The notes below the pieces were generated by a model. The model saw nothing but the letters and a program-made list of their open reading frames with translations. It searched no databases and was not told the origin of the DNA. A stretch of 64,000 bases of DNA from positions 35,996-99,995 of the forward strand of contig CAYPJU010000012.1 of NCBI GenBank assembly GCA_964411125.1, written 5' to 3'. Position 1 is the first letter of the stretch. Each line of letters opens with the position of its first letter. The position numbers and the translations under genes were made by a program. Shown piece by piece: positions 27,801-34,384 of the stretch. The stretch is from JBFIHF01 sp964411125 (GTDB lineage: Bacteria; Myxococcota_A; Bradymonadia; Bradymonadales; Bradymonadaceae).

Positions 27801-28173
27801 ACAACGGCAGGTAGACTCGCACGAGCTCGTCGGAGATCCGCGTCGTGACGACATCGACCTCCGCCTCGACGACCAGAGGCGCTACCTCCCAGCTCTCCCC
27901 CGACTCCGCCCAGTGGTAATGAGCGCTCTCGAAGAGGGGCATTGAAGTCCGCGACATCCGTGGCGTCGATTCGGTTCCGAGCTGCTTGACGAGTTTCGGG
28001 TGGCTCCGCTCGAGGTATCGAACCAGCGCTTCGCGGAGCTGCGCGACGGCCTCGTCGCGGGTCTGGGCTACCGTAGCGGCGAACGGGGGATGCAGCGTCT
28101 CCGCGATGACCACCGCCTGGTGGCTATCGGACTCGGGATACTCGCGCGTCGCGACGTGGATGGAAACTTTCAC
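24832..28173 (-). CDS. ClpABC-type AAA+ protein fused to RF2-like PCRF domain
   Basis: A 1113-residue protein, first gene of the Clp operon, GTG start after GGGGGT. The N-terminal region begins with an alpha/beta segment ('QAVVIAETLHPPF', then 'DEAVAQLREALVRYLE'), possibly HicB-like. D1 has Walker A 'GPPRVGKTA' (about 258) but no acidic Walker B ('ILYMGRLIEAL', about 323). D2 is intact: 'GPTGVGKTE' (about 531), 'VVLLDEIEKAH' (about 594), and 'AIGFGDA' (about 650) at the ClpP-loop position. From about 805 it resembles release factor 2 in order: a coiled coil with 'QQFWEDPS' (RF2 'PEFWNDP'-like), 'LRGAYHDPDRSVLAL', 'LVQWYRKRAKAHGWDFQIW' (RF2 'MLxRMYxRWAExRGFK'-like), and 'ARPLGRAEHGLHRLIS' (RF2 'GYLKxExGVHRLVR'-like). 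The SPF and GGQ motifs are absent. Confidence 0.87.
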   Translation of the reverse strand: MKVSIHVATREYPESDSHQAVVIAETLHPPFAATVAQTRDEAVAQLREALVRYLERSHPKLVKQLGTESTPRMSRTSMPLFESAHYHWAESGESWEVAPLVVEAEVDVVTTRISDELVRVYLPLWRWQGAWTVVRPGAEERALSDLADLIRPRSEQLSMHRPPPSNYAVETIDLDFEPLDLKRVDVGAVWQSEFADEDLEDFSVDAVPATPFLDGVAQDWSGLAPAEADERGIVETFGRSTKVTELRDLLESHRPAAVVLVGPPRVGKTALVKHVAHLHVGQEGRAPHPIWFADPPRMVSTDGMTMDWRQQCQEIVAELQEIDGILYMGRLIEALDAGKYVGSDYNLAQFLKPVLADHGLRTVAEATAQEWNEIERRDIGFARAFTVIRLEDPPENEGLAIVRRAIERLGRREGVVVTSSGVERAWTLQQRFAQDGSTVGRTIDFVRRAMRTAANALRDMVDEASLVDEFCRASGLPPILLHDDRQLDVERVVATLSARVMGQAEAVRRVADVVGITKAGLSSPDKPLGSFLFVGPTGVGKTELAKALAAYLFGDESRLVRIDMSEYGHADAYARLIGEGRDEGDLTGPVRRQPFSVVLLDEIEKAHPGVFDLLLQVLGEARLTDVNGRTTGFRNTIVIMTSNLGVDSLRPAIGFGDAAGNGEYAAHFRREAERFFRPEFLARIDQFIPFNALSEDVVEQIAVRELAKLSERVGLRAQDVELSLDERVAAWVAARGWDPRYGARPLKRVVEREVVGELSRRLATTRELVKGGASRRVEVTVPRGSVRKVGLAWDVRIVSGQGSNVSARNELLDQIEQITSLRRRLQRYLRTAVFGDLEWRVENFDLSSQAQQFWEDPSASTLATDAERARRVVVPAREITQELAALEDLAAEAYHGRTFALSDDLMDRLEELTARTGAVIMEMLRGAYHDPDRSVLALTAQGAAAQEFRAKLVQWYRKRAKAHGWDFQIWRSLPQRELAAKFPDPGDGPQYDENRVAWERTDEPQGEILALEIRGYAARPLGRAEHGLHRLISAEGNAVVNVIEGEEYAAWPWPWSVTALPTQHYVARTYNARTREISMESFDGLKFDPDDPFAAIESEIEDVVWDITEDEWA

Positions 28174-28512
28174 ACCCCCACGATCAACTACGGAGTCGTC
28201 TCGACGTCAAGCGAGCGATGCCCGCCGCAGCCGACGAAGCGTGCAGTTCCATCCCCTCCCCCTCCCTTCGGCGCCGATGCCCTCACACGTTGAAACATCA
28301 CGTCGAAACAGATTGAAACACCAACAATGCACCCGCTCGGCCCCGGCCCATTTTACCCATGCATATCATCAGGTTGGATAACTCCCACGGCCGGAGACGA
28401 GCTGGCATGGCGGTTGCGATGCCTGACCGTGCGCTGCCGACGAAGTGAGTCCGGCGGCGGCGGTCTTCCCTCCGAAGAACGTTATCGAAACTACCCGACA
28501 ACGGAGAACGAA
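28174..28512. promoter_or_regulatory. Divergent intergenic region with TYGAAACA repeats
   Basis: These 339 bases separate the Clp operon (-) from the YeeE/YedE pair (+) and hold no credible gene. Three direct copies of T(T/C)GAAACA occur at 28290-28297, 28303-28310 and 28313-28320, in an AT-richer island that also contains 'ACCCATGCATATCATC' at about 28355-28370. TTGAAA resembles a heat-shock sigma-32 -35 element, but no correctly spaced CCCCAT -10 follows on the plus strand. The region presumably carries both promoters. Confidence 0.45.
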
Positions 28513-28953
28513 ATGATCATCGATCCCATCTCATGGCTCCTCGCGGTCGCGGGAGGCGTCATCATCGGCCTCGCCTCTCTCGCGCTGCTCTTTTTCAACG
28601 GACGTATCACTGGCGTCAGCGGAATCGCTGCAGGTCTCCTCGGTCGTTCGGGGGGCGACCGACTGTGGCGCGGGCTATTCGTCCTCGGGATGATCGCCGC
28701 GGGGGGTGTCTTCCTGCTCCTGCACCCGCCGGCGCTCCCGCAATCCACCGACTTCGGGCTCGGCATGGGTGCGATCGCTGCGGCGGGAGTGCTCGTCGGC
28801 GTCGGCAGTCGAATGGCGTCGGGTTGCACCAGCGGGCACGGCGTCTGCGGCATGAGCCGACTCTCCCCCCGTTCGTTCGCAGCCACGGCAACTTTCGTCC
28901 TCGCCGGCGCGATCGGTGCCGGCGCCCTTCGCTACGTGCTGGGAGGCGCGTGA
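28513..28953 (+). CDS. YeeE/YedE-family transporter, N-terminal half protein
   Basis: A 146-residue integral membrane protein with about four helices ('WLLAVAGGVIIGLASLALLF', 'GLFVLGMIAAGGVFLLL', 'GAIAAAGVLVGVGSRM', 'ATATFVLAGAIGAGAL'). 'MASGCTSGHGVCGM' is the conserved Cys/Gly motif of YeeE/YedE (sulphur/thiosulphate-transport) proteins. GGAGA precedes the ATG. The family often occurs as two adjacent half-length genes forming one transporter, as here: the next gene starts at the stop codon. The transported substrate (thiosulphate or another reduced sulphur species) is a family inference; no sulphur-oxidation gene is nearby. Confidence 0.88.
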   Translation: MIIDPISWLLAVAGGVIIGLASLALLFFNGRITGVSGIAAGLLGRSGGDRLWRGLFVLGMIAAGGVFLLLHPPALPQSTDFGLGMGAIAAAGVLVGVGSRMASGCTSGHGVCGMSRLSPRSFAATATFVLAGAIGAGALRYVLGGA

Positions 28954-29387
28954 TGGACCGTCGACTCCGAGAAGGTCTCGTGGCGCTGGGCGTCGGCTTC
29001 GTCTTCTCTTTCGGGCTGGCCCTCGCGGGGATGACGCAGCCCCGAAAGGTCATCGGCTTCCTCGACTTCGGCGGAGGCTCGTGGGACCCCACGCTCGCTT
29101 TCGTCCTCGTCCCGGCGGTCCTCGTCTACGCCGCTGGATTTCGATGGATCACGTCGCGTCCGACACCCCACCTCGCCGAGGAGTTCCAGCTCCCCTCGAG
29201 GCGCGACATCGACGCCCGGCTGCTGACCGGTGCGACGCTGTTCGGCCTCGGCTGGGGGATCGGGGGTCTGTGCCCCGGTCCGGCCTTCACCTCCCTCGGG
29301 ACGCTCGTCCCCGAGGTCCTGGTCTTCTCTATCGCAATGATCGCGGGCATGTGGCTCTTTGGCCGCTGGGACGCGGCGCGTGGTTGA
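28953..29387 (+). CDS. YeeE/YedE-family transporter, C-terminal half (DUF6691-like)
   Basis: A 144-residue membrane protein that pairs with the preceding gene; its ATG overlaps the upstream TGA (TGATG). Helices include 'GLVALGVGFVFSFGLALAG', 'LAFVLVPAVLVYAAGF' and 'VFSIAMIAGMWLFG'. Signature motifs are 'MTQPRKVIGFLDF' and 'GWGIGGLCPGPA', the latter carrying the Cys typical of the second half of the transporter. A hairpin terminator follows immediately. Confidence 0.88.
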   Translation: MDRRLREGLVALGVGFVFSFGLALAGMTQPRKVIGFLDFGGGSWDPTLAFVLVPAVLVYAAGFRWITSRPTPHLAEEFQLPSRRDIDARLLTGATLFGLGWGIGGLCPGPAFTSLGTLVPEVLVFSIAMIAGMWLFGRWDAARG

Positions 29388-29399
29388 GGCGAAACGAAC

Positions 29400-29425
29400 G
29401 AGAGCGCGGCCCGCACCGCGCTCTC
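29400..29425. terminator. Bidirectional hairpin between convergent genes
   Basis: A perfect 10-bp stem, GAGAGCGCGG with CCGCGCTCTC around a six-base loop, lies in the 48-base gap between the transporter pair (+) and the lipoprotein gene (-). Confidence 0.7.
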
Positions 29426-29435
29426 GTCGCTGCTC

Positions 29436-30752
29436 TCAGCGGAGTTCGAGGGTAGCGGCCCCGGTCGGGAGCGCTTCACCGTTCCGGTCGAGCATCTGCG
29501 GCGTTCCCGTGCCAGCGTCTTCCACCATCCCGACGAGAGGCTTCAGCGCGAAGGGGGCCGGTGAATCGTCGGGGCTAGGCTCCACCGAGATCACGGCGAG
29601 CGTTCCGACGAGCGACATGGGCGGATTCACGAAGTCCTGACCCGGGAACGGCGGGGTGCCCGCTGGACCCGCGGCCGGACCGCCTCCGTCCGAATCCGCG
29701 GACCACACGTCGGTGAAGCGTCCCGTGGAGATCGGTCCGTCGTCTCCGACGATCCATCCTTCGTACTCCCATCCCTCGGGCAGCATCGGAAGATCGAGAC
29801 TCGGTCCGCCCCCACCCGGGACGAGGTACCAGATGCCCTTGTCACCAAAATCTCCGTCGAGGCCCGCGGCGCTCGGCGCGGCGAGGATGAAAGTGCCCAT
29901 CGCATCGCCGAACTCGGTGGCGAGCGCGGCGCCGTGATCGACCGTGAGCTCCGCAGCCCCGCCGGCGAACGTCCCGGCGACGAGGTGAGTCTTCGAGGGC
30001 GCGGGGTCGTCACCGTCCCGCGGCTCGATCGTGAGCACGTACATCTGCGCATCGGCGTATTCTTCGGGAAAATCGAACGCCACCTGGTCGACAGCATCGA
30101 AACGACCCGCGGAGACCGGCGCCCCGTCGACGATGAGCCAACCCTCGTACACGAACCCTTCGCCCAGCGCGGGGAGCGCGTCGAACGAAACCCGAAGCCG
30201 CGCGCGGGCTGGCTGTAGATCGATCGAACAGTGCGCGCGTGCCGACTGGTACGCGCAACGGAAGGGCCCCGCATCCGCCGAGAACTCGGTCCGGTTGCCG
30301 GTCCTGCTCACGTCGTAGCCGAGTCGGTACATCGCCTCGATCATTCCGACCGCCTTACCACCCTCCAGCCCGCGAAAATGGCCGCCGAAGGTGAAAACCC
30401 CCTCGTCGATTCCGCTCGTCGGCAACAGACTGACGCACGCCGACTCCTCACCTCCCTCGACACAGTACGCGAACGGCGACTGCGAGTAGGTGTAGGCCGC
30501 CTCCCGCCGATACGCGGTGTAGGGGTGCGCCTCACCGAGCGCGATCAACTCGTCCGCGACGTCGCCATAGAAGACGACTCGCCCATCGTCGAGCTTTCGG
30601 ATCTGCTCGGCGGACGCGTCGGCGCGCGCCGAGCTCGTCGCGAAGTCCAGCACGTCGTCGTGCCTCTCGTCCCCCTGGGTCTCGCCCGTCTCGGCGCACG
30701 CGGCGAGCATCAGCGCACCAGAAAGAGCCATCGTCATCGTCTTGTTCCACAT
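29436..30752 (-). CDS. Predicted lipoprotein with two anti-sigma-like repeat domains
   Basis: The product has 438 residues. The N-terminus 'TMALSGALMLAAC' is a signal peptide with a lipobox, so the mature protein should be lipid-anchored. The rest is acidic and Gly/Asp-rich. Two related segments ('FVYEGWLIVDGAPVSAGRF' and 'WEYEGWIVGDDGPISTGRF') each precede a strand-rich part containing 'TIEPRDGDDPAPS' or 'SVEPSPDDSPAP'. This 'YEGW...G...AGRF...T.EP...P.PS' pattern recalls the extracytoplasmic domain of RskA-type anti-sigma factors, here duplicated and without a sigma-binding domain. Exact function is unknown. It is divergent from the LysR gene, which may control it. Confidence 0.75.
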   Translation of the reverse strand: MWNKTMTMALSGALMLAACAETGETQGDERHDDVLDFATSSARADASAEQIRKLDDGRVVFYGDVADELIALGEAHPYTAYRREAAYTYSQSPFAYCVEGGEESACVSLLPTSGIDEGVFTFGGHFRGLEGGKAVGMIEAMYRLGYDVSRTGNRTEFSADAGPFRCAYQSARAHCSIDLQPARARLRVSFDALPALGEGFVYEGWLIVDGAPVSAGRFDAVDQVAFDFPEEYADAQMYVLTIEPRDGDDPAPSKTHLVAGTFAGGAAELTVDHGAALATEFGDAMGTFILAAPSAAGLDGDFGDKGIWYLVPGGGGPSLDLPMLPEGWEYEGWIVGDDGPISTGRFTDVWSADSDGGGPAAGPAGTPPFPGQDFVNPPMSLVGTLAVISVEPSPDDSPAPFALKPLVGMVEDAGTGTPQMLDRNGEALPTGAATLELR

Positions 30753-30888
30753 ATCCTTTTCTCCATTCGAAGGTTGCCGACCTGCTGTCGGTATCGACGT
30801 AGAGAGTGATAGTGCCGGACGTGCAATGACTCCATTTGTATGTTTTTCAGAAACCGTTTACAAAAACTTAACAAACCTTGGAGGTACG

Positions 30889-31770
30889 ATGTCCGATCGT
30901 TTTCGAGAGGTGGCCGACATTTGGAACTGGCTCCCCGCGTTTCGAGCCGTGGCGGAGACCGAGCACCTGCCGACCGCAACGCAGTTCATGCACGTGACGG
31001 CCCCCGCCCTTTCGCGCACGGTGCGCCAGTTGGAGGACGCTCTCGAACAGGAGCTGTTCAACCGCGAGGGGCGCGCGATTCGCCTCAACGAGCAGGGGGC
31101 GGAGCTACTGGAGGCGGTCCGCGACGCGATGCGGCGGGTCGACGACGCCCTCGCATCCCTGCGTGGGACGACCTATTCGGGGGTCATCCGTTGGACGAGC
31201 AACTGGGCCCTGAGCGGGGTCGCCCTTCGCGCCTTGCGCGACGTCGTCGCGGAGCAACCGATGCTCAAGCCGCGGATGTTGCCGGTGTCGGACGATTTGG
31301 GAACGATGCTCTTGCGGGGGGAACTGGATCTCGCGCTCACCCACTCTCCGATGGACCTGGACGGGCTCGTGGCAACGCGGGTGGGCACCAACCCCCACAG
31401 CGTCTACTGCGGGGCTTCGCACGAGCTATTCGGACGAGAGGATCTGTCTTGGAACGAGCTCGAGGGGCGGGAGTTCGCGTCGGCAGTGCCCGATACGAGC
31501 GGGCTCTACTCGGACGGTTGGCCCAGCGATCGGCCGCGCAAAGTCGTGATGGAGTTCGCCGCGATGTCGGTCGGCTTCCGCGCGTGTCGGGACGGTGAGC
31601 TCCTCGCCGTGCTGCCCGACTACGTGGCGCGTGAGGAGTCGGGGCTCTGGAGACTGCGCGGAGTTCCGCACTCGCCGGAGGCATGGGTGACACGAAGAAC
31701 TCCGCTCGGACCCGTCGGTCCGGCGGAGCTGGTGGTGGAGAAACTGGTCGCAGCGTTCGGCTCGGCCTAG
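30889..31770 (+). CDS. LysR-family transcriptional regulator
   Basis: A 293-residue LysR regulator. The N-terminal winged helix-turn-helix contains 'TATQFMHVTAPALSRTVRQL' followed by 'LEDALEQELFNREGRAIRL', and the effector-binding periplasmic-binding-protein-like domain starts near residue 90. TTGGAGG lies a few bases before the ATG at 30889, which fixes the start; the longer frame to 30742 runs into the divergent lipoprotein promoter. The roughly 136-base divergent region contains an AT-rich stretch ('TTTACAAAAACTTAACAAAC') suited to LysR promoters. The effector is unknown. Confidence 0.9.
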   Translation: MSDRFREVADIWNWLPAFRAVAETEHLPTATQFMHVTAPALSRTVRQLEDALEQELFNREGRAIRLNEQGAELLEAVRDAMRRVDDALASLRGTTYSGVIRWTSNWALSGVALRALRDVVAEQPMLKPRMLPVSDDLGTMLLRGELDLALTHSPMDLDGLVATRVGTNPHSVYCGASHELFGREDLSWNELEGREFASAVPDTSGLYSDGWPSDRPRKVVMEFAAMSVGFRACRDGELLAVLPDYVAREESGLWRLRGVPHSPEAWVTRRTPLGPVGPAELVVEKLVAAFGSA

Positions 31771-31784
31771 CGAACCGTCGGCGA

Positions 31785-33971
31785 TTACTCGGCGACGTTC
31801 AGAACGAGCGCGGCGGAATTGATCCGCCCCGTGTCCTGCGCCTGCGTGTCTTTGACGATCAGGGTGTACTCGCCCGCGGCGGACTTGCCAGCGAGCCCGG
31901 GAACCTCGAAGCGCCCGCTGACGTCGTCGCCGTCGTCGGAATCGGGGCGGCGGATGATGACGGAGGTTCCGTCGGGATGGACGAGCGAGATCTCGAGGTC
32001 ACCCCTCCAGGTGTGGGTGATCTGGAGATCGATCGACGCCGAGGCGATGGTGCCCGCCGCGTCGGTGGATCCGCGGACGACGGCACCCGCCGGGTCGTTG
32101 TCGGGGATCGCGACGCCGCCCGTGAAGACGACCTCGACGTCTGCCCCGCCGGAGACGGGCGGGTCCACCTCACCGCCGATGTTGCCACCGCTCTCGAGGT
32201 CACAGAACCCCGTGACGTCGGAGGGTGCGATCGTGTCTTCGGGGACACCGGCCTGCGGGCAGCTCTCATCCGCACTCCATGCGACCCATTCTCCACTTCG
32301 CCCGAGCTGCTCGGCGTGCTGACGGAACATCTCGTAGCCGTCACCAGCGTCGTCCCGATTCATGAAGACGACGGGCGCGACGCACTGCGTCGCGTCCTCC
32401 TGCAGCTTCAGGTTCATGTCCATTACGATCTCGTGCATCGCCGCCGTGCTGCGGTTCCAGCAACAGGTCTTGGATTGCTCGTAGGTGAGCTCCGTGAACA
32501 CGTAGTCTTCGAGGATGCGGAACTGGTCGTCGACCTGCGCGGTCGTCATCCCGAACTCGTCTTCCATGAGCTCGTAGAGGCTGTCGAAAGCTTTCTCGCG
32601 GTTGATACGTGCCGAGCAGCTCGCCGGGAACTGGCGCAGATGCTGGCGTTTGGACTCGATGACTTCCAAGAGCACGTCGCGCTTCTGGTCGGGGCTGAGC
32701 TCGACGAGGACTTGCTCGAACACGTCGGGGCGGCTGGCGATCGCCTCGGTGTCACGCGAGTTGACCCAGGCGTTGGTGTAGGCGGGCATGACGACGTTGG
32801 TCCATCGCCCGTTGATGTTCTTGGTGGTGCGCCACCGCTTGATTCCGCCGCCGAGCGTCTCGTATCCCTCCCCGCCGGTCTCCGCGAGCGTGAAGTAGCG
32901 TTTGGATGCGCCGCTGCTCTCCCAGACAGGCTGGCGCCGGGGCATCGAGCCGGATGCGACCTCTGCTTCGAGGGTGTTCATCACGGTCCCATTGATGGTC
33001 GTCTCCCCGACCTGGTCGCTGCGCATGACGACGAGAGTGTGCCCAATCCCTCGCTCCTGCCAGCGCTCCACGAGGACGTCCCCGGCTTTCAGGGCGTCGG
33101 GGCGAAGGTTGAAGGTGTTCGCCGGGTCCGCGAGGTTGATCGAGCCGAACCATGCGAGCGTCAGCACGAGGAAGTGTCCGGCTCGCTTGTTGAGGAACAC
33201 CTCGTCGAAGTAGGCGCCAGCATGAGCATCGGGCCCGACCATCGGCTGCTGATCGTCGAACGAACCCGGGATCTTCTTCGCGCGAAGCTCCGAGTCGCTC
33301 GGCCACTGCATCTGACCGTTGCGGACGAGCTCTGCATCGTTCGAGTAGTCGGAGTAGCGGGTCTTGAAGTTCGGCATGCTGCCGTATTTGCCGTCGTCTC
33401 GACGCATGCCGAAGTGGCCGAAGTAGACGCGGCCTTCCCCGTCGCGAGCTTCGAGGAAGAAGGGGAGGTTGTACCAGCTCGCGAACGCGATCCGCAGGAA
33501 GATGGCGGTCTCGGCGCACTCGAGCGCCGGCGCCGGGAGGGACTTCCCGAAGGGCGTGGTGAGAACGAAGGTCGTACGCGAGTAGGTGCCCCCCGTCTCG
33601 GTCTTCTCCATCGAATCGACCCACGCCTGGTACTTCTCGTCCCAGTTCAGCCCGCTGTTCTCGCCCCACGCGATACCCGCCTTCCGGGCCACCGGGGTGT
33701 CGGTGTCTTCCCACTGGTTGAAGACCGCCCAGACCTGCGTCGGTTCGCCGTCGACTGCGACGGGAAGCCCTCGCTCGCCTTGCACGGCGTCGTCCTTGCT
33801 GGGAACGATCTCTTCGTCTCCGGTCGCGGAGAACGTCGGCTTGCCGTTCTCGTCGACGGGCCGGTCGACGGTCTCTTCTCCATCGGGCGTCGGCGTCGGA
33901 TCCGCCGTGCAGGCGGCGAGCCCGCCGGCGAGAGTGAGGACCACCATCAGGTTGCTGAACGATTTCTTCAT
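31785..33971 (-). CDS. Lipoprotein with proprotein-convertase P-domain
   Basis: The product has 728 residues. ATG at 33971 is preceded by GGAGAAG; the signal peptide 'VVLTLAGGLAAC' ends in a lipobox. A Thr/Pro/Asp/Glu linker follows. The central about 500 residues contain one Cys followed by a helix ('CAETAIFLRIAFASWYNLPF') and, about 170 residues later, 'GDVLVERWQERGIGHTLVVM', a Cys/His arrangement reminiscent of NlpC/CHAP-type cysteine peptidases; that is inference only. The last about 110 residues form a P-domain ('IDLQITHTWRGDLEISLVHP' through 'GEYTLIVKDTQAQDTGRINS'), a beta-sandwich found at the end of secreted subtilisin-like and metallo-peptidases. It ends 14 bases from the LysR gene, in convergent orientation. 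Confidence 0.8.
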   Translation of the reverse strand: MKKSFSNLMVVLTLAGGLAACTADPTPTPDGEETVDRPVDENGKPTFSATGDEEIVPSKDDAVQGERGLPVAVDGEPTQVWAVFNQWEDTDTPVARKAGIAWGENSGLNWDEKYQAWVDSMEKTETGGTYSRTTFVLTTPFGKSLPAPALECAETAIFLRIAFASWYNLPFFLEARDGEGRVYFGHFGMRRDDGKYGSMPNFKTRYSDYSNDAELVRNGQMQWPSDSELRAKKIPGSFDDQQPMVGPDAHAGAYFDEVFLNKRAGHFLVLTLAWFGSINLADPANTFNLRPDALKAGDVLVERWQERGIGHTLVVMRSDQVGETTINGTVMNTLEAEVASGSMPRRQPVWESSGASKRYFTLAETGGEGYETLGGGIKRWRTTKNINGRWTNVVMPAYTNAWVNSRDTEAIASRPDVFEQVLVELSPDQKRDVLLEVIESKRQHLRQFPASCSARINREKAFDSLYELMEDEFGMTTAQVDDQFRILEDYVFTELTYEQSKTCCWNRSTAAMHEIVMDMNLKLQEDATQCVAPVVFMNRDDAGDGYEMFRQHAEQLGRSGEWVAWSADESCPQAGVPEDTIAPSDVTGFCDLESGGNIGGEVDPPVSGGADVEVVFTGGVAIPDNDPAGAVVRGSTDAAGTIASASIDLQITHTWRGDLEISLVHPDGTSVIIRRPDSDDGDDVSGRFEVPGLAGKSAAGEYTLIVKDTQAQDTGRINSAALVLNVAE

Positions 33972-34384
33972 GAGCTTCTCCATCACCACTTTGACCACCA
34001 CAGTCGATTCGCCCGCCTTATATACAACTTCTGCGCCAATCACACATCTCCCGCAGCGCGCGGGGATCCCAGCCCGACCTCGACGATCGGATTGTCGTCA
34101 TTGGGGACAACTGTCCCCGATCGGAAACCCGAGCTTCCAGTCGAGAGGAGGCAACTCCGTTTGCCACCCGAAGCTCCACTCGCCGCCCCCCGGGCGCGCT
34201 TCGCGGACTTCGCGATACGAAGATCCTCGCGTAAAGCACCGACTTCCGCTAGATCTTCAGTCGCTCCAGGATCCTGGCATCGCGATTGCTTAGTCCAGGG
34301 GCGACTGCACAGTGCGACACCGACGTCGCCCGGGAGAAGCTCTCCATCGTAGTCGACCGAACGTCCGCCAACGGGAAATTGACG
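33972..34384. other. 413-base gap between divergent lipoprotein genes
   Basis: I see no credible gene here. It should contain the promoters of the P-domain lipoprotein (-) and the deacetylase (+). It holds two dyads: GGGGACA-AC-TGTCCCC at 34103-34118 and the 12-base palindrome CCAGGATCCTGG at 34266-34277. The sequence around 34020 (TATATACAACTT) is AT-rich and could be the minus-strand promoter. Confidence 0.5.
34103..34118. promoter_or_regulatory. Candidate operator: GGGGACA-N2-TGTCCCC
   Basis: A perfect 7+7 inverted repeat with a two-base spacer, flanked on both sides by CGATCGGA-like sequence (34086 and 34118 regions). Its position about 130 bases upstream of the minus-strand lipoprotein start fits a repressor or activator site, but no binding protein can be named. 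Confidence 0.4.

Noticed and set aside
31683..34352. 889-residue plus-strand ORF opposite the P-domain lipoprotein
   Set aside because: The minus-strand gene has a signal peptide, lipobox, ribosome-binding site and P-domain; the plus frame has none of these.
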